The notes beneath the pieces are model-generated. The model ran no database searches. It was given only the letters and a program-made list of their open reading frames with translations, and was not told the origin of the DNA. Positions 54,584 to 64,000 of a stretch of 64,000 nucleotides of DNA are shown here, piece after piece (position 1 is the stretch's first letter; the number at the start of each line of letters is the position of its first letter). Where the stretch lies: NCBI RefSeq assembly GCF_029867415.1, contig NC_081182.1:46959317-47023316 (forward strand), written 5' to 3'. The position numbers and the translations under genes were made by a program. Origin of the DNA: Vicia villosa (taxonomy: Eukaryota > Streptophyta > Magnoliopsida > Fabales > Fabaceae).

Positions 54584-57538
54584 CTATCTTCTAAAGCATA
54601 TCATTCCTTCACGAGCCAATGTTCCCTCAAGGTCCCCTATAATTCTAGCTGTACGAACTTCTAAGCCTCTTTGAACTTCATGGAACAAATTCCTTATACT
54701 GTCAGAAAATCGATTCATGTCAATGCCAGCACTTTTTTCCATCTCTTCTGCCACTCCAACAAATCCAGAAACTATCTTGGATTGAATCTCAAACATTTTT
54801 TGTCCTGTTGCAACTATGTATCTTTGTAATTGAAATGTCTCTTCCAAGAAATGCTCCAGGGTTGATGTTTTCTCCTTTGCTCTTGCATTATTCGTTTCTC
54901 CGCGATTTGCGTAGAGGACATTCTCTTGCTGAAATAATGTGCGACAAAATATGATTCATTCTCTCAACTTGACAATGCCAAATGAAGTTAGACACTAGGA
55001 TGATTTAGACTACAGTTAATGCAATATTGCTCCATTTTTTAATATCATAAATGAACATTAAAGGGAAGCCAAAAAAGACCCGCATTGCTCGAAAATGTGG
55101 ATTCTAGTGTCAAAGCAAAACTAATAGAAATTTAGTTCAACCATATCGCGTCATGCAGATATTTTTTAAAATGACATGAAATACTATTGGATGCAAGCAC
55201 AAAATACACAAAAATATACATGAACCAATGCTTACCATCCGTTTGCAAAGATCGTCGGTCTTCTCCTGGAGGGATTGATATCTTCCGACTTGTTTATTAA
55301 GCAAAGTAATCAAGGACAAATAAGCCTTCATACTAAAGTTGCTTTCTTCACTAATTTCTGCGTGTTCTTCATTGTTTTGCTTTCCTGTCAACCTTTCAAT
55401 AAGAATTAGTTGCTGTTTAAGCCTTTTTATCTTGTAAGATACTCCAAGAGCATGAAGATCCATCTTCCATTGGAATGGTTTTGCATCGTTAAAGGGCTTG
55501 CTAGTAGATCCTGTTTTTTCAGGAGTATCGATTTCTATGTGATCTGGACTTTGATACTGCACAGAGGTAGGATTATCCTCTCCACAAACATGTTTTTCTA
55601 CTTCAATCCTATTATCTGGCGATTGAACTTGTGAATTGGAGTTTTCAAACTCGTCATGGTTCAAAGGCTGCACCACCTCCTTTTCGCAAACTTCCTCGAT
55701 CAAAGTTTCCATCATTTCTAGCTGTTTTTCACCTGGTTTTCTCTTCACAATCTTGACTCTAGACCAGACAGGATCTTGAGACAGCTCTGAAGATTGTGGA
55801 GACAAACTAGAGTTGTTTCTAAAGCAGTTTAAAGGCCTCAATTTTGATGCAACTTGGTCTTTGAGGGAATTAAGTGCATCCTCTCTCTCCAATAATAAGC
55901 TCTCTAATTTCATCTTGTCATGTCTCAGCTGTGTCACGTCCTTCACTAATCCCTCCATGTGAGATTGAAGTTGCTTTGTTTCTAGTTCTGTTCTCAATAA
56001 CTGCCACCTAAATGCCTCTAACTTCTCATCTTTGATCCTCATTTGTTCTGCAAAAGCATCTAGCTCTATGTGATGCCTCTGTTCAATCAGGGTTGCATAT
56101 CTTTCTGTCTCAGCTCTCATCCAATCTTCCAAACGCTTTGCGTTAGCAGGAATGGCTAAAGACAAAACAGGTGACAAAAAGGGTCAGCTCAACAAATCGA
56201 CACTCTAGCTAGCTAGCCATTAACCTCTTTAGACTAATCTTTTGTTATAAAAGTAACTTATACATAAGCAATTATACAATTAGTGTTTATGCTATAAGTG
56301 TTTAATTAAACTGTTAATGCAAACAAGGCCTGAAACAAATAAAATTGAGAAAAAAGTTTGTAGGACTTAAAAATCTTACACGAGTCTTCATTTCTTTGAG
56401 ACAAGTAGTGATCAGAAATGGGTGAAAACTGTTCTTGTTCATTTGAAACTTGTGAGGAACCTGTTGAAGAACTATATTGCTGAATACCTCTGGCACTAGG
56501 AAAAACATCCTTCCTAGAACTCAAATTCAGCAACATGTTCTTAAGGGAATGTCTGTCATGTTTTCCTTCTGAAACTACCCTCCATTTTTCAGTTTCTTGC
56601 TCAGCTTGCTTCCTTCTAGCCTTAGATAATTTAACCTCTTTCAACAGCATTTGCTTTTCTGCAATATCAAGTTTAGATTTCCTCAACATTGCTGACAAAA
56701 TCTTATCTTTTTGGTCCAAATCTTTGTGAAATTTTGCAATCTCCAAAGTTAATTTCTGGACCATCAAATCAGATTCTTCTTTATTCTCCATGATTGAAAT
56801 AAGCTCCTGTTTTGTAGCTTCCGCATGCTTAACAGCACGGCCAAGTTCAGCCTCAAGGTGCCTTTGATTTGAAACCAGCTCAATGAAAGCAGTTTTGTGT
56901 TTCCTGAGATCAGAAGAATGTTCTTGAGCGTCATGCCGAAAAGATTCTCTCAATTCTTCTGCTTCCTTTTCAGCTTTTTTCACCTTTTCTTCTAGCTCCT
57001 TCCTCTTCTTCTCTTCCTCTTCAATCTTCTTGTCTTTTGACTCCACCAAACACTCCATTTCCTTCAACTCCTGATCCAATTCAGCGATTGCCGAATCCTT
57101 TTTTTTCTCAAACACTCTTAGCTCATTCAGTAAAGCACCAATCTGTTGGCGAAGTTTCCGTCTTTCACTAAACCAGCTTTGCTCTTGTGCAGCAAAGATC
57201 CCAACCACTTTCTCATTCGCCTTTGCATCTTCGTGTCTAATCTTTTTCAGATTCTCAATTTCCATCTCAGCACTTTTCAGCTTTTGGTTGACCTCATTCG
57301 ACACTTCCTTCTGAACTTTCCACACAATCAACCCCAAAAGCTGTGCACTTCCTTGAAGCATAGTCTCAACAATTCCAGACAAATTCTTTTCAACTTCAAA
57401 ACCTGGTTTTCTAAGGACTTGAAGTGCAAAAAATGCACAAGAAACACCAAAATACATTGGATACATACCATCACCATCAGTATTATCAATCTTGCCATAC
57501 CCAATTCTATCCAAAACATAAACTTCCTTATCACCCAT
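54584..57538 (-). CDS. Plant coiled-coil protein, three exons, 807 aa
   Basis: Exons (minus strand): 57538-56380, 56155-55236, 54928-54584. Donors are GTAAGA (56379) and GTAAGC (55235); acceptors are TTTAG (before 56155) and TTTCAG (before 54928); the frame is continuous and ends at a stop at 54584. The N-terminus (MGDKEVYVLDRIGYGKIDN) has a short hydrophobic stretch (YFGVSCAFFALQVL). A long Lys/Glu-rich heptad region follows, from about residue 70 to 340, with the conserved-looking ISAMLRKSKLDIAEKQM-type core (here KILSAMLRKSKLDIAEKQML). The middle exon has RLEDWMRAETERYATLIEQR and a charged coil, then a Ser-rich linker; the last exon is helical. This matches a plant family usually annotated as myosin-, paramyosin- or USO1-like, from memory; the molecular role is not established. 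It is the only clearly intact multi-exon host gene here. The upstream open frame begins with GTG at 57541; the ATG at 57538 is the start. Confidence 0.9.
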
Positions 57539-57880
57539 CACTCACTGCAACATAAAAACAAACAGTTAGAAGACAATTCCAGTAACAACAACAATAAGCC
57601 TAACATTACAGATCCCAAATGATTCATCAATAATTGGAAACAAAATATGCATAATTGAGTAGAAACAATGTTGAAGAACTTAACATATGTTTACCTAATG
57701 CAATGCAATTCACATCCAAGGACAAAAATGGAAATTAAAGGGGAAGAAACTGCAAATAGAATAAGGAAGAAAAAAAGTAGTTTCAAATTCCAATGGACAA
57801 GTTAAGTTGAGCAGTCACACCAAACAGCAAAGAGTGATATGTAATTGATGTGAAATTGGTATCTTCTATAAATAAATAGG
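57539..57880 (-). promoter_or_regulatory. 5' region: UTR intron and TATA-like site
   Basis: The start ATG is preceded on the minus strand by TTGCAG, a splice acceptor ending at 57545, so an intron in the 5' UTR is likely; a donor candidate, TTAG then GTAAAC, lies near 57694. A TATA-like TATTTATTTATAG occurs at 57866-57878 on this strand. Confidence 0.5.
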
Positions 57881-57899
57881 AAGAAGAAAATGCACATTG

Positions 57900-59275
57900 T
57901 AATGTGTACTCTATAGCCTATAATAACTGAATAGAAAGAAAGAAAAATAAGGTGTACATGATTATGAATTTTGGTTCCTGGTTTTCAGTGATAGACTTGT
58001 CTAATGTCTAGTAACCCCACATGCTCCTTCCTTATTTTATTCTTTTTATAATTCTATACCTCTAATTTTTCAATACTCTTGGAAGTAGATATAAATAGTG
58101 GATGATCTGATTTAATTTTCGAGAGTGGTCCGATCTATAGTATGTCCTGTGTCTGATATGTGTCAGTGTCAAAGTTGTCATAGCACACTCTTGGGTCTGA
58201 TCCAATATAATAATTGTTTGAAACTAATGGAATTCGAATCTAAGACTTTGAGTGGAGCACGCTCTCAGATCTCAAGTCTTCACCCACTGATTAATCTCAT
58301 TGCTTCCGCTCATTTAACTCGATTAGTGGATATCTTGCACTCATTAATTTTTTAAATATTTATACTTTCTTATTTAATTTTCTATTTTTTTTCCTTCTCC
58401 TCCTACCACCACCAACCCTCCAATTCCCACTCTTTTCTCTCAACCATTTTAGTAGGCAAAAGCACTTGATTCCTGGATGCTTGTCACCAATTCTGACAAA
58501 GAAAAAGAACTTGAAGAATCAAAAGAATATATATATACATATATATCTTCAACAACTTGTCTTTAAAATAATCAATACAATTACAATTGCTTACCTGTAT
58601 TTTGATTATTAGAAGACACAAAAAGACACTTTTGTAATAATAAAACAAAAGACTTGTAAGACTAGCCTTTTTAGCAACAATAAAATAAATAAAAAATCAG
58701 AGACATTGCATATTTGAATATGCATAAATAGCAGTAACATAAAGTATATTTTTCAGTTTTCTATTTATATAAACGTATCAAAGTTGTGAACAAGTACCGG
58801 TTGCTTTGCAATTTGATTAACCCAATTTTGATAAACTGGTCCTTTTCATGATTGTAGCATATGTTTTATCAAAATCATTACAAACTAACAAATTTGATAG
58901 AATATGGACCACGTATCTTATCCGTAAATTATACCTAGGAATTGTCCACATAACGCACTTTACAAGTATGTTGAATTACACATTTTGATACCTAAATAAT
59001 CCTATAGTTGCTAGAAAATATAACTTGTTGAGAGACAAAAATATATCTTGCGTTAAGTGTGTATCTCTCAATTTGCAAGCAACATAGTTGTATTAGAGTC
59101 ATGGCATGCTTGTCTTTAACTTGTTTCCTTTTGTGAGCTGTGATGTGTAAAGGTGTAACATGTTGAAGAAAAGCTATATCACACTAAATTATGAATGCCA
59201 GGGTTATGTAGCACAAATTAAGGTACTGCTAGTGTTAGTATTAAGTTGCAGGACCTTTCTTAAGTCTCAAGAAAG
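57900..59275. other. Spacer, no gene recognised
   Basis: Upstream flank of the coiled-coil gene. A 76-codon frame (58125-58355) has no motif. No element ends recognised. Confidence 0.4.
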
Positions 59276-59321
59276 TCTCAAACTCAAACTCAAACTCAAA
59301 CTCAAACTCAAACTCAAACTG
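59276..59321. repeat. (CAAACT)n hexamer repeat
   Basis: Seven CAAACT units in line between TCT and GGAACT. Confidence 0.95.
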
Positions 59322-60513
59322 GAACTCTTCAAAAAAGCCTAGAATTAAAAATAAATCATTAATTTAATTCATTTTATTCATTTTATTAATTTAGAAATTA
59401 AATTAATAAAAAATGATAGTATAAAAATTAAATTTACTATTTATTCTACATTTTACACTAGTGAATTATTGAATATTTAGATATTGAGAAAATAAGATAT
59501 GCCCCGTGATTATAAAATAGTTTAATATTGACAATCAATAACCTACGTGTATTTGGTAAAAAAAAAAAAAATAACCTACGTGTATTCCGTCATTCTCAGT
59601 CATTTTTTTTATATTTAAAAAAAAAATATTAGTCACATGACAGACTGCTATTTTTTATTAGATGATAATATAAAATATTTTAAGCCTATTTTATTTGAGT
59701 AAAAAATACTTTTTTTTTTACTTTTAAATATTTGACTAAACAATTTCCAATTATATTTGATTTATAAACCAGTGTTCTTATAGTCAAATTCAATTTTAAT
59801 CCATCACTCCATATTTTTCATTGAAAAATTGATTGTGTGTCCATTTTAAAATTTTTAAATGATAAATATTTTTTTTATTTTTAAAATTTTTCAAATACAT
59901 TTTATTCTCTTTTCACATTTTTTGTTAAAAATTAATAGATCTTCATTTTTAATAACGTATAATTTATTTTTTATCTTTGAAGTTTTACAAATACTTTTAT
60001 ACGATATATGTCAAATTTAAATACAAAATAGGGGAAGTGTGAATTAACACTTAGCTCATTTCCTATCTAATATGCTAACGTTGAAATATTATTAAATACT
60101 ATACTAATTTAATTATTATTTAATAATTAATTATAAAGTCAGCTGGACATCATTATCACAGCAATGATGGCAAAACTTTTTTCACAAATTTATTTATTTT
60201 ATTTTAAAGTGACAACTAAGAACGAAAATGATTTATTTTGTAATTATACGATAAATAAAACTCGTGATAACAAAAATCAGATAAATATTTGACATGGTGT
60301 GATAAAATTAGATTTCATCATTTCTTACTTTTTAACGTAAGTGTGAATTCCCTTAACAAATTCTTTAAAACAAACAAATAAATAAATAAATAAATAAAAG
60401 GATTTAAACCCACTCTTTTTTTCCCTCTTACTTTCTCCATTGTGCTAGAAGAGAAATGACAATTGTAGTTGTGCATAAGATTTAATAAAATTATATTCGT
60501 GTCACGGATCATG
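59322..60513. other. AT-rich spacer
   Basis: Poly-A runs with a repeated ATAACCTACGTGTATT word (59538, 59571) and a (AAATA)n stretch near 60375. No gene or element ends are recognised. Confidence 0.45.
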
Positions 60514-61107
60514 TTGATGTGCATAAGGTATATTCTTATGCACGGTTCATAAGTCTCGTATGAGTAATATTTAAAGGGTCATGCTAACAAGTGCTCCAGG
60601 GGCACTCTTTAAGCATTCCATATAAAAAAACAAACTTCAATATCCAATACATTGAATACAAGAAATTTCAATAAAACAAACTTTGTTATTCTTTAAAAAA
60701 ATCAGTTATTTTTATTTCTAAAACATTAAATATAAGTATTACTTACCTTTTTAAACTCTTAACAAGTGCCCCTGGGGCACTCGTTAGCATTTCTCATATT
60801 TAAATTGTTCCGAGTAACATTTTAGTTAGAAACGAGTAATAATATCATAATCCATGAATAATATATGCATTATTTGTACACGTATATTAATTATGAGTAA
60901 TTATTAATTGTAAGTAATGAGTACACTATTCTGAGTAATATCGAATTTTAACTATTTTGAGTAATATATTCATTATTCTGAGTAATATTTATACTATTTT
61001 GAGTAATCTTTATATTATTTTGAGTAATATATATAATACTTTGAGTAATATAAACAATATTTAAGTATTTATATACTGTGCATAAAGATATACCTTATGC
61101 ACATCAA
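60514..61107. mobile_element. Inverted-repeat element with a nested MITE
   Basis: The left end TTGATGTGCATAAGGTATAT (60514-60533) is the inverted complement of the right end ATATACCTTATGCACATCAA (61088-61107). A second hairpin-type ATTCTTATGCAC word flanks it. The interior right half is full of GAGTAATATNTATAC-type words (60790-61070). No target duplication was recognised. The MITE 60576-60795 sits inside. It is probably a MITE-like palindromic element. Confidence 0.6.
60576..60795. mobile_element. Mutator-type MITE (220 bp)
   Basis: Left end GGGTCATGCTAACAAGTGCT, right end read inverted GAGAAATGCTAACGAGTGCC (terminal repeats with mismatches, both containing a CCAGGGGCAC word). A perfect 9-bp target duplication ATATTTAAA is at 60567-60575 and 60796-60804. 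A 9-bp TSD points to MULE. Confidence 0.88.
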
Positions 61108-61244
61108 GAAATCTCTTTAGGGTTATCACTATTGTGCATATCTCTTTCCTAACATAAGAGAGAAATAGGATAGAAGAAATTATTCAAATCCAACTATAAA
61201 TAGGTCTAACATGTGAGACTTATGGTTTAATAATTATTAGAGGT

Positions 61245-62556
61245 TTGTTGAAGAAAGATCGACTTGCAACATGTGAAACATCGACTTGCAACATTGAGAA
61301 GAAAGATGAACTTGCCGGTTTGTTGAAATTAACTAAGTTGATTATTTGGGATGAGGCCCCAATGGCTAACAAGTGTTGTTTTGAGGCCCTTGACAAGTCC
61401 TTGAAAGATATTATGGGTACTGCAGAAAAGCCTTGTGAACAAATATTTGGAGGCAAAATTGTTGTATTTGGTGGTGATTTTAGACAAATTCTACCTGTTG
61501 TGCCTAGAGGTACTCGTTCTGATATTGTTCATTCTACAATAAATGCCTCATATATTTGGGCACATTGCAAGGTTTTAACACTCACAAAAAACATGCGGTT
61601 GGTGTCGGGATCACATTCAAACAATGCTGCAGAGATTGAGAGTTTTTCTAAATGGATTTTAGATGTGGGAGATGGAAAAATTTCAGAACCAAATGATGGT
61701 TATGCTGAAATAACTATTCCACCAGAATTTCTATTACAGGATTTTTTGGATCCAATTGAAAAAATGGTAACAAGTACTTATCCAAACCTACTTGAAAACT
61801 TCACAAATCCAGAGTTCCTCCAAAGTCGAGCAATCCTAGCTTCAACTATAGAGATCGTCGATGAAATTAACGATTACATTACAAATCTACTTCCAGGTTA
61901 CTATACTTTATACATTACATAGTCTATTTTTTTTATTGACCACTAATATTTATTAAAGATAAACTCTTTTCATAGGTGATGAGAAGGAGTTTCTAAGTAG
62001 TGATACTATTGACAGATCAGAAGCAAATGAGAATGAGGCTTTTGAGCATTTGACTCCAGAATTTTTAAGCTGTTTGAAAACGTCTGGTTTGCCTAATCAT
62101 TGCTTAAAATTGAAGATTGGCACAACCATTATGTTGATTAGGAATTTGGATCAATCAGAAGGACTTTGCAATGGTACAAGATTGACGGTAACAAGGCTAG
62201 CAAATCATGTGATCGAGGCTAAGATTATTTCAGGTACACATGTAGGAAACACAATTTACATACCTAGAATGTCTTTGTCTCCTTCACAATCCCCTTGGCC
62301 ATTCAAACTTATTAGAAGACAATTCCCCATCATTGTCTCATTTGCAATGACAATAAATAAATCTCAAGGTCAATCATTAGACTATGTGGGTTTATATTTG
62401 CCAAAAGACGTCTTCAGCCATGGACAACTATATGTTGCAATGTCAAGAGTCAAAAGCAAAGGAGGCTTGAAAATTTTAATTCATGATAAAGACAAATTGC
62501 CATTGCAAGTAACAACAAATGTGGTGTTCAAAGAGGTTTTCCACAACGTTGTATAG
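61245..62556 (+). pseudogene. Helitron PIF1-type helicase, 5'-truncated
   Basis: Two open segments (to 61896 and from 61976) are joined by a probable 79-bp intron (61897-61975, GTTACT...CATAG) that restores phase. Motifs in order: LIIWDEAPM (Walker B), FGGDFRQILPV, ALTLTKNMRL-like region, then after the intron RLTVTRLANHVIEA, SFAMTINKSQGQSLD and YVAMSRVKSKGG (helicase motifs V and VI). The Walker A loop and the whole Rep domain are missing upstream, so this is the C-terminal part of a RepHel protein. It lies 530 bases ahead of the Helitron 3' terminus in the expected orientation. The truncated N-terminus makes activity unlikely. Confidence 0.88.
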
Positions 62557-63056
62557 GTATTATACTTCCCCATTATATCGTTTTTACCTTTTTTACTTTC
62601 ATATATACTACTCATTTTTAATATGGACTTCCATGATTTTTATTATACAAGGAAAGAAAGGTCCTACATTTAAAGGTGACTACCTAAGATGATGTTTCAC
62701 TTCTAAATTGGTAACTATAATTCTAAGGTATATTTCTATTTTTCATATGAGACTTTGTTTAAATATATTTACACTCTATGCACCTTTGTCGATATAAAAT
62801 ATATACTTATTATTGTTTTTCTATACTTTTCAGGATACAAGGTGAATTACGGACTATACTTTTTGTGAACTAATTTTGAAGACAATTATTTGTCATTTCA
62901 GTTCTATTTTTTGTTGTTGTTTTATATAACCATGTAAATCAAATTATCGGTATATTGGTCTCAACTCTATTTCTATTTTATACAATATGCTACATTAAGA
63001 ATTTTTAAGACTTTGTTTACGTTTGTATAATATGATACACATTAAGATATAAATTT

Positions 63057-63076
63057 ACCCGTGCGGACGCACGGGT
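63057..63076 (+). terminator. Helitron 3' terminal hairpin
   Basis: Perfect 9-bp arms around a GA loop, six bases before CTAG. It closely matches 6035-6054. Confidence 0.9.
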
Positions 63077-63086
63077 CTTCTACTAG

Positions 63087-63497
63087 TTATTATAAAAATA
63101 AAATAAAAAATTTACTTTATTAAAGAAAGATACTAGATTATCTTATATTTTCACGTTAAATTATCGAGAAAAACTTGAATGAGATGATAAGAATCTCTTT
63201 CAGGTTAATTAGAAATTTAATTTAATCAGACGTCTTAAATACAAATCTAAAATTGAGAATGCAACAGTGTTAAATTTGGTATATAGCCACGTGAATATGA
63301 AGAAAATAACCCTTTCTTGTATGTGTCGATTTCTCTCATCTCCCTTCATCTCTCCCTTCATCATCAGAGGGAGTTTTTTAGTGAATTAGTTTCGAAACCA
63401 TAGCTAAGTAGTAAAGGGAAATTGCTTCATTCCAGGTAACTTTAGTCCAAAGTTTTGCAGTTGTGGTTGGAGAGCAACAAATTTATGCATCTTTATG
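63087..63497. other. Spacer, no gene recognised
   Basis: AT-rich DNA after the Helitron end. No element ends or coding seen. Confidence 0.4.
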
Positions 63498-64000
63498 TGA
63501 GAGAGAGAGAGAGAGAGAGAGAGAGCATACCTGAGGTTTTGTGTTTCCAAATGAGTCTGTCATCCAAATTGTTCAAAGGAATTGTAATGTTTTGAAAGAT
63601 GTTGAGCAAGGAGGGGAAGATGGCCTGAAGCTGCACATGAACATTCCAACAGGGATTGCTAATGAAATATTGAACAGTTGATTGCACCTTGTAGAAAATA
63701 TCCTGAGGAATGTTAAGAAGCAAGGCAATGTTAACATCCACCAAATCATGTAGCCAGAAATTTATTCTGCTACCAGTTCCTATTAACCACTTGCAATTGG
63801 AAAGGATAGTATCAAAAAAATTGCTTGATGTATGTCCAAATTGAGAAAAAGATGTGGTATTTGATGCAAGTATTCTTCCTGTTAACTCATCCTCTTAAAA
63901 ACTTATCCCAACAAAGAGAAGAATTGACCATTTCCCAATAAAGATTTAACTTGGCTACCTCATTAATCTTAGCAATTGATCTCAAGTAAAGCCCTTCATC
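63493..64000 (-). pseudogene. LINE reverse-transcriptase 3' region remnant, partial
   Basis: On the minus strand the reading gives INEVAKLNLYWEMVNSSLCW, then a segment like WDKFLRG, and after stops and a frameshift DLVDVNIALLLNIPQDIFYK, then VHVQLQAIFPSLLNI, and LIWKHKTSG at the edge of the GA repeat. This resembles the zinc-ribbon-like region downstream of plant LINE reverse transcriptases. It is decayed and continues beyond the window. Confidence 0.65.
63498..63525. repeat. (GA)n microsatellite
   Basis: About 14 GA units. It interrupts the LINE remnant at its lower edge. Confidence 0.95.

Larger units (their letters stand above)
61205..63086 (+). mobile_element. 3' part of a Helitron
   Basis: The helicase gene fragment, a 3' UTR-like AT-rich stretch, and a textbook 3' end: hairpin 63057-63076 (9-bp arms ACCCGTGCG/CGCACGGGT) and CTAG at 63083-63086 followed by T. 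The 5' limit is not determined; the sequence is truncated or rearranged near 61205. Confidence 0.85.

Noticed and set aside
57146..57622. A 158-codon plus-strand ORF
   Set aside because: It is antisense to exon 1 of the coiled-coil gene and explained by that gene's codon bias.

Overview
This is a plant nuclear window, most likely from a legume: AT-rich, almost no single-copy genes, and packed with LTR retrotransposons, Helitron tails, MITEs, a hAT element and a LINE fragment. Legume origin is inferred from Ogre/Tat-like and Tekay-like elements and MITE styles; no species marker was seen. Only one full host gene is clear, a three-exon coiled-coil protein at 54584-57538 (-). A 60-codon ORF at 50971-51153 (+), with a TATA box, Y-patch and poly(A) signal, may be a second small gene.

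Layout. 1-6064: AT-rich DNA with an 892-bp hAT-type element (4293-5184, 8-bp TSD) and a repeated Helitron-tail region ending in hairpin plus CTAG at 6064. 6532-14144: a 3.08-kb tandem duplication carrying a solo LTR, with a second solo LTR of a related family nested in the right copy; the substrate is a decayed Ty3/gypsy element (RT and protease on -). 15343-18817: a compact LTR retrotransposon with no visible replication genes. 19289-50373: remains of an old Ty1/copia element (LTR and gag on the left; tail and LTR on the right) split by a MITE, itself split by a 24-kb Tekay-like chromovirus (23023-47213, -). That element carries a 12.4-kb Ogre/Tat-like, gag-only element (23901-36266, +) in its 3' LTR and a 2.8-kb solo LTR (37935-40774) in its integrase. 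54.5-58 kb: the host gene. 60.5-61.1 kb: a MITE nested in an inverted-repeat element. 61.2-63.1 kb: the 3' part of a Helitron with a PIF1-type helicase and a clear terminus. 63.5-64 kb: LINE fragment (-).

The most exciting item is the 15343-18817 element. Between two 288-bp LTRs that read as identical, flanked by a perfect ATTAA target duplication, sits one uninterrupted 971-codon ORF whose product is a mosaic of at least seven unrelated host proteins in series: COG1 (Golgi tethering), a DUF2828/vWA protein, amidophosphoribosyltransferase, exportin-2, coatomer beta, a CAX cation/proton exchanger and a GH20 beta-hexosaminidase. Fragments are intron-free and joined in frame, which points to RNA-level capture by template switching and to a recent insertion. 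Assignments were made from remembered family sequences, not a database search.
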